The notes under the pieces: generated by a model
Told to the model about the DNA's origin: nothing
Seen by the model: the letters and a program-made list of their open reading frames with translations, nothing else
Databases searched by the model: none
Part shown: piece by piece, positions 6,961-12,869 of the stretch
Layout of the letters: each line of letters begins with the position of its first letter
Numbering within the stretch: position 1 is the first letter of the stretch
Assembly (NCBI GenBank): GCA_042092935.1
Contig: JBELFK010000045.1
Location: 1 to 19,060, forward strand
Reading direction: 5' to 3'
Source: JASMHC01 sp042092935
GTDB lineage: Bacteria > Pseudomonadota > Alphaproteobacteria > Rhodobacterales > Rhodobacteraceae
DNA length: 19,060 nt
Made by a program: the position numbers and the translations under genes

Positions 6961-7506
6961 CTATTTGGGAAGCGGGCCAATCATCATGACCATTTGGCGG
7001 CCTTCCATCTTGGGCATGTTCTCGACTTTGCCAATCTCTTTGATGTCGGCGGCAACGCGCTCAAGCAGTTCACGGCCCAGATTGGTGTGCGCCATTTCAC
7101 GGCCACGGAAGCGCAAAGTGACTTTGACCTTATCGCCGTTTTCAAGGAATTTCACCACGTTCCGCATTTTGACTTCATAATCATGGGTGTCGGTATTGGG
7201 ACGAAACTTGACCTCTTTGACCTCGATGATCTTTTGCTTTTTCCGAGCTTCAGATTCACGCTTTTGCTGTTCGTATTTGAACTTGCCGAAATCCATGATC
7301 TTACAGACCGGAGGCACAGCATTTGGCGAGATTTCCACCAAATCAAGGCCAGCATCTTCGGCCAGTTGCATACCCTTGGCAGGGTGAACAACACCGACGT
7401 TTTCACCGTCAGCGCCAATCAGGCGGATTTCTGGAGCACGGATTTTTTGGTTCACGCGTGGGCCGGTTTCACGTTGCGGCGGCGCGTTATGAGGTCTGCG
7501 GGCTAT
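6961..7506 (-). CDS. infC: Translation initiation factor IF-3, AUA start
   Basis: IF-3 binds the 30S subunit, prevents premature 50S joining and proofreads the start codon. Both domains are present: the N-terminal domain (VNQKIRAPEIRLIGADGENVGVV, then DLVEISPNAVPPVCKIMDFGKFKYE), a lysine-rich linker (QQKRESEARKKQK) and the C-terminal domain ending GRQMVMMIGPLPK. A GTG at 7455 would start the protein at VNQK, but the same frame continues upstream as ARRPHNAPPQRETGPR, which is the standard alphaproteobacterial IF-3 N-terminus. The only start matching that length is ATA at 7506-7504, with AAGGA (7519-7515) eight bases before it. The product is 181 residues. Rare AUU/AUC/AUA starts are known for infC and let IF-3 repress its own translation. 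The gene stands alone, followed by its own terminator. Confidence 0.95.
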   Translation of the reverse strand: MARRPHNAPPQRETGPRVNQKIRAPEIRLIGADGENVGVVHPAKGMQLAEDAGLDLVEISPNAVPPVCKIMDFGKFKYEQQKRESEARKKQKIIEVKEVKFRPNTDTHDYEVKMRNVVKFLENGDKVKVTLRFRGREMAHTNLGRELLERVAADIKEIGKVENMPKMEGRQMVMMIGPLPK

Positions 7507-7519
7507 GGTATTCTTCCTT
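7504..7519 (-). promoter_or_regulatory. Ribosome binding site and AUA start codon of infC
   Basis: Minus strand AAGGA, eight bases, then ATA GCC CGC. The strong Shine-Dalgarno at standard spacing supports initiation at ATA; no ATG, GTG or TTG lies at this position in the IF-3 frame. Confidence 0.8.
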
Positions 7520-7542
7520 CAGTTGTGAATGTCGATGGCGGC

Positions 7543-7571
7543 AATTTATTCCGCGCCTATTGGCGACACAA
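7543..7571 (-). promoter_or_regulatory. Candidate infC promoter
   Basis: Minus strand TTGTGT (7571-7566), 17-base spacer, TAAATT (7548-7543). It would give a leader of about 30 bases before the AUA codon. Consensus match is modest. Confidence 0.35.
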
Positions 7572-7609
7572 GCGGTTAATGGGCGCTTAAATGGTAAAGA
7601 TGTGCTAAA

Positions 7610-8275
7610 TCAGACTGCATCGGGCTTTTGCCCGCGCAATAGCCGAAGAATATCGGGATGTTTAAGAATCGTCCCGTCCGCCCCATCTGACAACGCGAAA
7701 TCGACAACGGCTTGGGCCAGTTGATCTGAATCGGTTCCGATGATCGGCAAAATCTTGAAGATCAGTTTAAAAATCTTGTCGCCAAGGCCTTTGACGTTCT
7801 CGGCCCGTGTTGGAATTATTCCCGCAGGGCGAAAGGAAATCCGACGCGGAAATTCAGAATGCCAAAGCAGTTTTTCCGCACGGCCCTTTGTGTTGAGGGC
7901 TTTGTACCAACTGGTCTCATTCAGGTTCGCCCCCGAGGCTGAAAAATGCACCACGCTGGCTTTGGGGTTAACTTGCATTAAGGCGGTCAGTACGTTTTGA
8001 AAGTAATCCACCGTCACAGCTTCATAAGTCGATTTGTCGACCGTATGGGCGTAGGTGGCGATGCAGTGAAACAGGATGTCGCCGCCGACCAGCGTGTCAA
8101 CAAGGCTTTCCGAGTTTGAGAAATCGACGTCCAGAACCTCGGACAATTTCGGGTCGGTCAAACCGGTTGCGCGTCGCGAAAGCGATGTGACTTTGGCAAC
8201 CCGTTCGTCGCGCAGCAATCGCCGCAGGATCGACCCCCCGACCATGCCGGTGCCTCCGGTGACAATTGCGTGCAT
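7610..8275 (-). CDS. NAD(P)-binding epimerase-like (extended SDR / TIP30-like) protein
   Basis: The 221-residue protein has an N-terminal dinucleotide-binding motif TGGTGMVGG (6-14), followed by VTSLSRR where the cofactor phosphate or ribose is normally contacted. Later come GGDILFHCIATY (64-75) and VVHFSASGAN (108-117), the SDR strands. The catalytic region reads SWYKALNTKGRAEKLL: Tyr124 is followed by Asn128 and Lys130, so the canonical Tyr-x3-Lys spacing is not kept, as in several atypical NAD(P)-binding members. SFRPAGIIPTR is the usual late family segment. It is shorter than sugar epimerases (about 300 residues), so a sugar-nucleotide activity is unlikely. AGGAAG precedes the ATG. It lies between fpr and infC on the same strand, with about 100 bases on each side, so it may be its own unit. 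Substrate unknown. Confidence 0.82.
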   Translation of the reverse strand: MHAIVTGGTGMVGGSILRRLLRDERVAKVTSLSRRATGLTDPKLSEVLDVDFSNSESLVDTLVGGDILFHCIATYAHTVDKSTYEAVTVDYFQNVLTALMQVNPKASVVHFSASGANLNETSWYKALNTKGRAEKLLWHSEFPRRISFRPAGIIPTRAENVKGLGDKIFKLIFKILPIIGTDSDQLAQAVVDFALSDGADGTILKHPDILRLLRGQKPDAV

Positions 8276-8340
8276 GTGGCTTCCTATTCTGGTGACGTCT
8301 ACGGACCAGGCTTAGGTATCCCATTCAAACCACATTACAA

Positions 8341-8364
8341 GGGGACCACGACCAACGTGGCCCC
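8341..8364 (-). terminator. Hairpin downstream of fpr, probable weak terminator
   Basis: GGGG-A-CCACG / CGTGG-CCCC forms a nine-pair stem with one bulged base and loop ACCAA, 32 bases past the fpr stop codon. The minus-strand tail (TTGTAATG) is not a good T tract, so it may be inefficient or serve to stabilise the transcript end. Confidence 0.45.
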
Positions 8365-8395
8365 TGCTTTGGGATCAACAGCAATAAACGGGCAA

Positions 8396-9022
8396 TTAGT
8401 CGAGAAAGGCCTTTTCAACGACGTAAGTCTGAGGGTCCGAATTTGCGCCCTCTTTCAAACCGTAGCCTTCGAGCATTTCCTTGATCTCGAGGTTAAACGC
8501 CAGATTTCCGCAGACCATGGCGCGGTCTTCATCAGCGTTAATCGGGGCTACGCCCAAATCGGCAAACGCTTCGCCTGAACGCATCAGATCGGTGATCCGC
8601 CCCATCTTGGCGCTCGGTTCGCGTGTGGTCGTCGGGTAATACTTGATCTTCTTCCAAAACCCGTCGCCGATCACTTCATTCAAAAGCTCGTCGTCCTTCA
8701 ACGCGTCGATCAGATCACGACCATAGGTCAACTCGCCNNNNNNNNNNNNNNNNNNNNNNNNNNNNNNNNNNNNNNNNNNNNNNNNNNNNNNNNNNNNNNN
8801 NNNNNNNNNNNNNNNNNNNNNNNNNNNNNNNNNNNNNCCCATAAGGCCGATCATCACAAACTCGCCTGAACGGAATCGCAAGGATGCAGGGCGCGTGCAG
8901 CGGAACGAAAACAAGCGGTCCGTGTAGTGTTTAACGTCGGTCACCGTCTGCGCATCCGGCAGGGTCGGGACTTTTGGAACAGGGGTTGCTTTGGCTTCGG
9001 TCACTGGGCTTTGCTCGGTCAT
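8396..9022 (-). CDS. fpr: Ferredoxin/flavodoxin-NADP reductase, interrupted by assembly gap
   Basis: FAD enzyme exchanging electrons between NADP(H) and ferredoxin or flavodoxin. The N-terminal part (LPDAQTVTDVKHYTDRLFSF, then SLRFRSGEFVMIGLM) and the C-terminal part (KYYPTTTREPSAKMGRITDL, DEDRAMVCGNLAFNLEIKEM, ending YVVEKAFLD) match bacterial Fpr closely. The middle is replaced by 100 N. Only about 174 residues are readable, while the family has roughly 260-275, so the FAD RxYS motif and the NADP-loop GTGIAPF are missing through the gap, not through mutation. The frame across the N run is accidental. The start is set at 9022 (MTEQSPVTEAK); an upstream in-frame ATG at 9058 would add an unlikely IDGGGKCPCFD stretch. 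The ATG has no close ribosome site; see the leader element. It lies just behind the cys operon and may supply reduced ferredoxin to CysI. Confidence 0.92.
   Translation of the reverse strand: MTEQSPVTEAKATPVPKVPTLPDAQTVTDVKHYTDRLFSFRCTRPASLRFRSGEFVMIGLMXXXXXXXXXXXXXXXXXXXXXXXXXXXXXXXXXXGELTYGRDLIDALKDDELLNEVIGDGFWKKIKYYPTTTREPSAKMGRITDLMRSGEAFADLGVAPINADEDRAMVCGNLAFNLEIKEMLEGYGLKEGANSDPQTYVVEKAFLD
8738..8837. other. Assembly gap (100 N) inside fpr
   Basis: Exactly 100 undetermined bases, the conventional placeholder for a gap of unknown size. The Fpr family suggests that about 300 bases are really missing here, so downstream coordinates are probably offset from the true chromosome. Confidence 0.97.
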
Positions 9023-9023
9023 A

Positions 9024-9049
9024 TCAAAACAGGGGCATTTGCCCCCTCC
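9024..9049 (-). promoter_or_regulatory. fpr leader: Shine-Dalgarno hairpin with five-codon mini-ORF
   Basis: GGAGGGGG (9049-9042) lies six bases before an ATG at 9038 that opens ATG CCC CTG TTT TGA, ending one base before the fpr ATG (TGATATG). Relative to fpr itself the Shine-Dalgarno is 22 bases away, too far for direct use. The GGGGC/GCCCC arms (9045-9041 and 9036-9032) fold the Shine-Dalgarno region against the mini-ORF start. The arrangement suggests termination-reinitiation coupling. Confidence 0.45.
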
Positions 9050-9087
9050 ATCTATCATCTGAATTGCGGAATTAAAGGTCTATGTGG

Positions 9088-9117
9088 ATTGGGTCTTTGA
9101 CATATCTCAAACCCAAT
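9088..9117. promoter_or_regulatory. Hairpin between the cys operon and fpr
   Basis: ATTGGGT (9088-9094) and ACCCAAT (9111-9117) are perfect 7-base arms; inside them TTGA/TCAA adds four pairs with a two-base bulge. It starts 8 bases after the stop of the DUF934 gene. No T tract follows on either strand, so it could be a weak end of the cys transcript, an RNA-stability element or an operator for fpr. Confidence 0.45.
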
Positions 9118-9124
9118 ATGTGTA

Positions 9125-9532
9125 TCAGCCCCTCATGCGGGACTGATAATTGTGATCCTGCCACTTTGCGCGAAAGATCCAGTTGGCTTCAGGTTGGCGG
9201 GCCGCGAGATCATCGTCGATTTCAACCTCGTCAAACCCACAACGGCGCGCCATTGCGTATTGGTCCGCAATGATATGCCCCTTTGCCCGAAGTCTGCCGG
9301 TAAAACCCATGCGGCGCAATTGGCGCGCGATTGTAAATCCGCGCCCGTCCGAGAAGCTCGGAAAATCGACACGTATGACCGACGCGGTTTTGCTGAACGC
9401 AGCCAGCGACGAGGGCGGCGTGTCGGACGGTACGTCCAAGGACTCGACGTCGTTTGCGGCCTCGCCAAGGGTTACAAAGCTGGTTGTCAGATTGTCGGTC
9501 TGAAATCCTGCGTCGGTTACAATCACGCTCAT
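9125..9532 (-). CDS. DUF934 protein of the assimilatory sulfate-reduction operon
   Basis: The 135-residue product matches the DUF934 family, small proteins of unclear function almost always encoded with cysI and cysH in alpha- and betaproteobacteria. The core is readable: VIRVDFPSFSDGRGFTIARQ (about 53-72), RRMGFTGRLRAKGHIIADQY and then RRCGFDEVEIDDD. Its ATG (9532) overlaps the cysH stop in an ATGA junction, with AAGGA upstream, so it is translationally coupled. It is the last gene of the four-gene cys run and ends just before a hairpin. Proposed accessory role in sulfite reduction is by association only. Confidence 0.9.
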   Translation of the reverse strand: MSVIVTDAGFQTDNLTTSFVTLGEAANDVESLDVPSDTPPSSLAAFSKTASVIRVDFPSFSDGRGFTIARQLRRMGFTGRLRAKGHIIADQYAMARRCGFDEVEIDDDLAARQPEANWIFRAKWQDHNYQSRMRG

Positions 9533-10299
9533 GCTGGTGATCCTTTACCCAAATGAATGCCACACTCGGTTTTGTCCGAGCCACGCCAGCGTCCCGACCG
9601 AGGGTCTTCGCCGTCCGCCACTATGGACGTGCATGGTGCACAGCCAATCGAGGGGAACCCCTTTGAAATCAACGGGTGCCGTGGAAGATCATTCGCTTCC
9701 ATATAGGCCTTGATATCGTCAAGGCTCCAATGGGCCAGCGGGTTCACTTTGATCCGCCCTGTATCTTCCTCGGCCTCAAAGTAATCCAGTTGCGCACGAG
9801 TGCCGGACTGGAACCGCTTGCGTCCGGTAATCCAGCCGTCAAATCCCTCCAAGGCGCGGCTTAGGGGGCGCGTTTTTCTAAGGGTGCAGCACGCTTTGGT
9901 GCTGCGCTGGTACAAATCACCTTTGGGATCACGGGCGTTGACCTCATGCTCGTCAGGGCGAATGATCCGAACGTTCCAAAGCCCCAGATCAATCGTCAAC
10001 TGCGCCTGATAAACAAGCGTTTCGTGAAACAGCATTTCAGTGTCGATGAAGATAACTGGAAGCGACTTGTCGATGATCGATGCCATGTGCAGCAGCACGA
10101 CCGAATCTGCCCCAAAACTCGAAACAAGCGCGACGCGCCCGATGTCCGCGCCATCCAAGCTGGCCTTTAGAACCGAACGCGCACCGGCGGTTTTGAAGGT
10201 CGCATTCAGCGCAGCGACCTTGGCCTCAAGCGGGGTCGGTGCCTCTGGGGCCTTGTGGGCAAACGGGGTTGTCCGTGTGAACTCAATATCATGCTGCAT
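9529..10299 (-). CDS. cysH: Adenylyl-sulfate (APS) reductase, [4Fe-4S] type CysH
   Basis: Reduces activated sulfate to sulfite with thioredoxin- or glutathione-type electrons. The 256-residue protein has the PP-loop-like SSFGADS (60-66), IDTEMLFHETL, and GRKRFQSGTRA for nucleotide binding. Cys137-Cys138 (KACCTLRK) and Cys220-x2-Cys223 (GCAPCTS) form the four-cysteine Fe-S set that marks APS-using reductases. The catalytic cysteine is in KTECGIHL (Cys246). Enteric PAPS reductases lack the Fe-S cysteines, so APS is the predicted substrate and no APS kinase step would be needed. The ATG overlaps the end of cysI by 11 bases (ATGCAGCATGA), and GAGGT precedes it. The sulfate adenylyltransferase genes are not in the window. 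Confidence 0.96.
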   Translation of the reverse strand: MQHDIEFTRTTPFAHKAPEAPTPLEAKVAALNATFKTAGARSVLKASLDGADIGRVALVSSFGADSVVLLHMASIIDKSLPVIFIDTEMLFHETLVYQAQLTIDLGLWNVRIIRPDEHEVNARDPKGDLYQRSTKACCTLRKTRPLSRALEGFDGWITGRKRFQSGTRAQLDYFEAEEDTGRIKVNPLAHWSLDDIKAYMEANDLPRHPLISKGFPSIGCAPCTSIVADGEDPRSGRWRGSDKTECGIHLGKGSPA

Positions 10300-11953
10300 G
10301 GGCTTTAACCTCGGGGTAAAGCGCGGCTTTGAAGGGGTCTAACCCCAAGCGCTGATAGGTTTCGAGAAAGGTTTCATCTTCGCTGTCGCGCAGGTCGAGA
10401 TAGGCCAAGACCAGCCGTTCAATCGCCGGCACAATTTCGGTCGCTGAAAACCCAGGGCCGGCCCGCTGACCAATCGCTGCATCAAGCGTCGCGTCGCCAC
10501 CCAATGTGACCTGATAGCTTTCGACCCCAGCCCGATCGAGGCCAAGGATGCCGATATGCCCGACGTGATGGTGGCCGCAAGCGTTGATGCACCCCGAGAT
10601 CTTGATCTGAAGATGGCCAATGTCATGCTCAAGTTTCAGCGCGTCAAACCGCTCGGCAATCTCTTGCGCGACAGGGATCGACCGGGCGGTCGCAAGCGCG
10701 CAGTAATCCATGCCGGGGCACGCGATAATGTCGCTAATCAATCCGATGTTCGCCGTGGCAAGGCCAACTTGAGATAGCTCTGCATGAATTTGCGGAAGAT
10801 CAGACAGGTGAACATGCGGCAGGATGATGTTCTGCTCATGGCTGACCCGCAACTCATCGTGCCCAAACCGCTGCGCCAGAGACGCCATGACCCGCATTTG
10901 CTCAGACGTTGCATCGCCGGGCGTTTGGCCGTGCGCCTTCAGGCTGATCGTTGCGATGGTATACCCCTCGGCGCGATGGGCGCTTAGGTTTGTGTCTGCC
11001 CAACTGCGGAAGATTGGATCGTTTCGATAGGCCACATCATAAGCGTCGACCGGCTTATTTGCATAAACCGGCTCTGCGAAGGCGTCCTCGAACTGCGAGA
11101 GATACGCCATATCGACACCTGTGAATTCACCCTTCACTTCGGCAAACCGCTCGTTCACCAAGGCACGAATGGCGTCGATACCGTGCTCATGCACAGTGAT
11201 CTTAATGCGCGCTTTGTATTTGTTGTCCCGTCGACCGATTTCGTTCCAGACGCTGACCACGGCCTCGAGGTAGGGCAGTAGGTCTTCTCGTGGAAGGAAA
11301 TCAGCCAGAACCTTTCCGATCATGGGCGTGCGGCCAAGGCCTCCACCAACGACGACCTCAAAGCCCAGCTCTCCATTTTTCTCGACAATCCGCAAACCGA
11401 TGTCATGCACCTTGGTGACCGCGCGGTCATTGGGGCTGCCGGTGATTGCGATTTTGAACTTGCGCGGCATGAATTGAAACTCGGGGTGGTCCGTCGACCA
11501 CTGGCGGATCAATTCAGCGACGGGCCGCGGATCGGCCAATTCGTCTGCGGCGGCACCCGCAAAATGATCGGCTGTCACATTGCGGATCGTGTTGCCCGAT
11601 GTCTGGATCGCATGAATTTGCACTTCGGCAAGCGAGTCGAGAATGTCCGGCACGTCGTTGAGTTTCGGCCAGTTGAACTGGATGTTCTGGCGCGTGGTGA
11701 AGTGGCCATAGCCCTTGTCCCAAGTGTCCGCCACATCCGCGAAGCGGCGCATCTGAGCGCTGCTCAAGGTTCCATAGGGCACGGCGACGCGCAGCATATA
11801 AGCGTGCAGTTGCAGATAAAGGCCATTCATCAAGCGCAAAGGCTTGAATTCGTCCTCCGTCAAGGCACCGGAAACACGGCGTTCGACCTGGGCACGAAAC
11901 TGTTTGTTGCGTTCAGCGACAAAACTCGCGTCGAAATCAGAATACTTATACAT
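10289..11953 (-). CDS. cysI: Assimilatory sulfite reductase hemoprotein (nitrite/sulfite reductase family)
   Basis: Six-electron reduction of sulfite to sulfide on a siroheme-[4Fe-4S] centre. The 554 residues show the two-fold repeated ferredoxin-type layout: a first half with GHFTTRQNIQFNW (about 83-95) and the siroheme-contact region VVGGGLGRTP. The second half has RVSHEQNIILPHV and the cluster ligands Cys412-x5-Cys418 (CPGMDYC) and Cys455-x3-Cys459 (CINAC). The open frame reaches upstream to 12154, but that part reads as low-complexity shadow of the DUF2849 gene. Family alignment puts the start at MYKYSDFD (11953), overlapping the DUF2849 stop by eight bases. No CysJ flavoprotein is seen, so ferredoxin reduced by Fpr is a plausible donor (inference). 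It needs siroheme from a CysG encoded elsewhere. Confidence 0.96.
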   Translation of the reverse strand: MYKYSDFDASFVAERNKQFRAQVERRVSGALTEDEFKPLRLMNGLYLQLHAYMLRVAVPYGTLSSAQMRRFADVADTWDKGYGHFTTRQNIQFNWPKLNDVPDILDSLAEVQIHAIQTSGNTIRNVTADHFAGAAADELADPRPVAELIRQWSTDHPEFQFMPRKFKIAITGSPNDRAVTKVHDIGLRIVEKNGELGFEVVVGGGLGRTPMIGKVLADFLPREDLLPYLEAVVSVWNEIGRRDNKYKARIKITVHEHGIDAIRALVNERFAEVKGEFTGVDMAYLSQFEDAFAEPVYANKPVDAYDVAYRNDPIFRSWADTNLSAHRAEGYTIATISLKAHGQTPGDATSEQMRVMASLAQRFGHDELRVSHEQNIILPHVHLSDLPQIHAELSQVGLATANIGLISDIIACPGMDYCALATARSIPVAQEIAERFDALKLEHDIGHLQIKISGCINACGHHHVGHIGILGLDRAGVESYQVTLGGDATLDAAIGQRAGPGFSATEIVPAIERLVLAYLDLRDSEDETFLETYQRLGLDPFKAALYPEVKAHAA

Positions 11954-12254
11954 TCGCCTGACCCTCTTGTTTGCCGTGCGGATAGTTGGAAGGGCCGGTC
12001 CGGCGGAAGTCTTCGCGAAAATGGATCGGCTCGGCACCGTTGGGGCCGCGCTTGACGTCCGACAGGTAAACACCAACCACCTCGCTCGATTGCGCACTGG
12101 CGTCCAGCAGGCGAATTTGCGCGTCGGCCTCATCCTCAAGGATTTCGGCGTCACTCAGACAGCGCGACCACATGCCCTTGGCTGTCATATATACAACGTC
12201 GCCTTCAAGCAGTGCGTTGGCGGTGATGACCTTTGGCAAATATGGGCGTGGCAT
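11946..12254 (-). CDS. DUF2849 protein, first gene of the cys operon
   Basis: Product of 102 residues with the family N-terminus MPRPYLPKVITANALLEGDV and then VVYMTAKGMWSRCLSDAEIL. DUF2849 proteins are small alphaproteobacterial proteins usually placed between siroheme synthase and cysI; the function is not established. Two in-frame ATGs exist. AAGGA on the minus strand lies eight bases before the ATG at 12254 but runs directly into the one at 12263, so 12254 is chosen. It overlaps cysI by eight bases. It is the promoter-proximal gene of the run and faces the Lrp-type regulator; the cysG gene often found upstream in relatives is not here. Confidence 0.88.
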   Translation of the reverse strand: MPRPYLPKVITANALLEGDVVYMTAKGMWSRCLSDAEILEDEADAQIRLLDASAQSSEVVGVYLSDVKRGPNGAEPIHFREDFRRTGPSNYPHGKQEGQANV

Positions 12255-12294
12255 GGCTCGCATCCTTATGGGTGTTTACTTGTCGTCTAATTTA

Positions 12295-12348
12295 GGAAAT
12301 ATTCCCTGTATTGCGCTAGTATCTGGGGCAAATAAGGAAAATTGTTCC
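12295..12348. promoter_or_regulatory. Paired GGAA/TTCC dyads between lrp and cys operon, candidate Lrp-type operators
   Basis: GGAAATATTCC (12295-12305, centre 12300) and GGAAAATTGTTCC (12336-12348, centre 12342) are AT-cored dyads with the same GGAA/TTCC arms. The centres are 42 bases apart, about four helical turns, so a multimeric Lrp/AsnC protein could bind both on one face. They sit in the roughly 145-base divergent region between the two start codons, well placed to control both the regulator and the cys operon. The promoters themselves could not be fixed with confidence. Confidence 0.55.
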
Positions 12349-12398
12349 ACCTATCCGGTCAACCAGAACAAGCCGCTTGAAATTGGAGAGTAATCGGA

Positions 12399-12869
12399 AT
12401 GTCTGTCCGTATTGACGAAATTGACAAGAAAATCCTCGCAGAGCTGCAACGCGATGCGGCGCAGTCGCTTGATGAAATTGCCCGAAAAGTCGGGTCTTCC
12501 AAGACCCCGGTGTGGAACAGGATTCGCAAACTGCGTGACGCTGGCGTCATCAAGCAGCAGACCGTTTTACTCGACGCAGAGACGCTGGGGTTTGAGGCCT
12601 GCTTCTTCGTTTTGATCCGCACGAGCGAACACGAATCCGACTGGCAGGCAAACTTCCTGAAGGCGCTGCAAGACCGCCCCGAGGTTCTCGAGGCCCATCG
12701 CTTGGCGGGTGACATCGACTATATTTTGAAGGTTCAGGTCAAGAACGCCCGTGCCTACGATAAGTTTTATCAGGCGCTCATATCCGAAGTGAAGGTCCAC
12801 AACGTCACGGCGCTTTTGTCGATGGAGCAGATCAAGTCAACGACGATGTTGCCGCTCGACGCGCTTTAG
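12399..12869 (+). CDS. Lrp/AsnC-family regulator, DecR-like
   Basis: The 156-residue protein has an N-terminal winged helix-turn-helix (IDKKILAELQRDAAQSLDEI, recognition-helix area SSKTPVWNRIRKL, about 33-45) and a C-terminal RAM ligand-binding/oligomerisation domain (FEACFFVLIRT to the end). The late segment AHRLAGDIDYILKVQV and SMEQIKSTTMLPL closely resembles E. coli DecR (YbaO), which responds to cysteine (comparison from memory). Together with its divergent position beside cysI-cysH, this suggests a cysteine- or sulfur-responsive regulator of sulfate assimilation (inference). GGAGAG lies eight bases before the ATG. The stop codon overlaps the convergent P450 stop by four bases (TTAG). Confidence 0.92.
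   Translation: MSVRIDEIDKKILAELQRDAAQSLDEIARKVGSSKTPVWNRIRKLRDAGVIKQQTVLLDAETLGFEACFFVLIRTSEHESDWQANFLKALQDRPEVLEAHRLAGDIDYILKVQVKNARAYDKFYQALISEVKVHNVTALLSMEQIKSTTMLPLDAL

Noticed and set aside
11405..12055. 216-codon plus-strand frame opposite cysI
   Set aside because: Lies antisense to conserved siroheme-reductase sequence and across the DUF2849 junction; no ribosome site and no recognisable motif.
11954..12154. 67-residue N-terminal extension of cysI
   Set aside because: It overlaps the whole second half of the DUF2849 gene in another frame, has shadow-like composition, and the family begins at MYKYSDFD.
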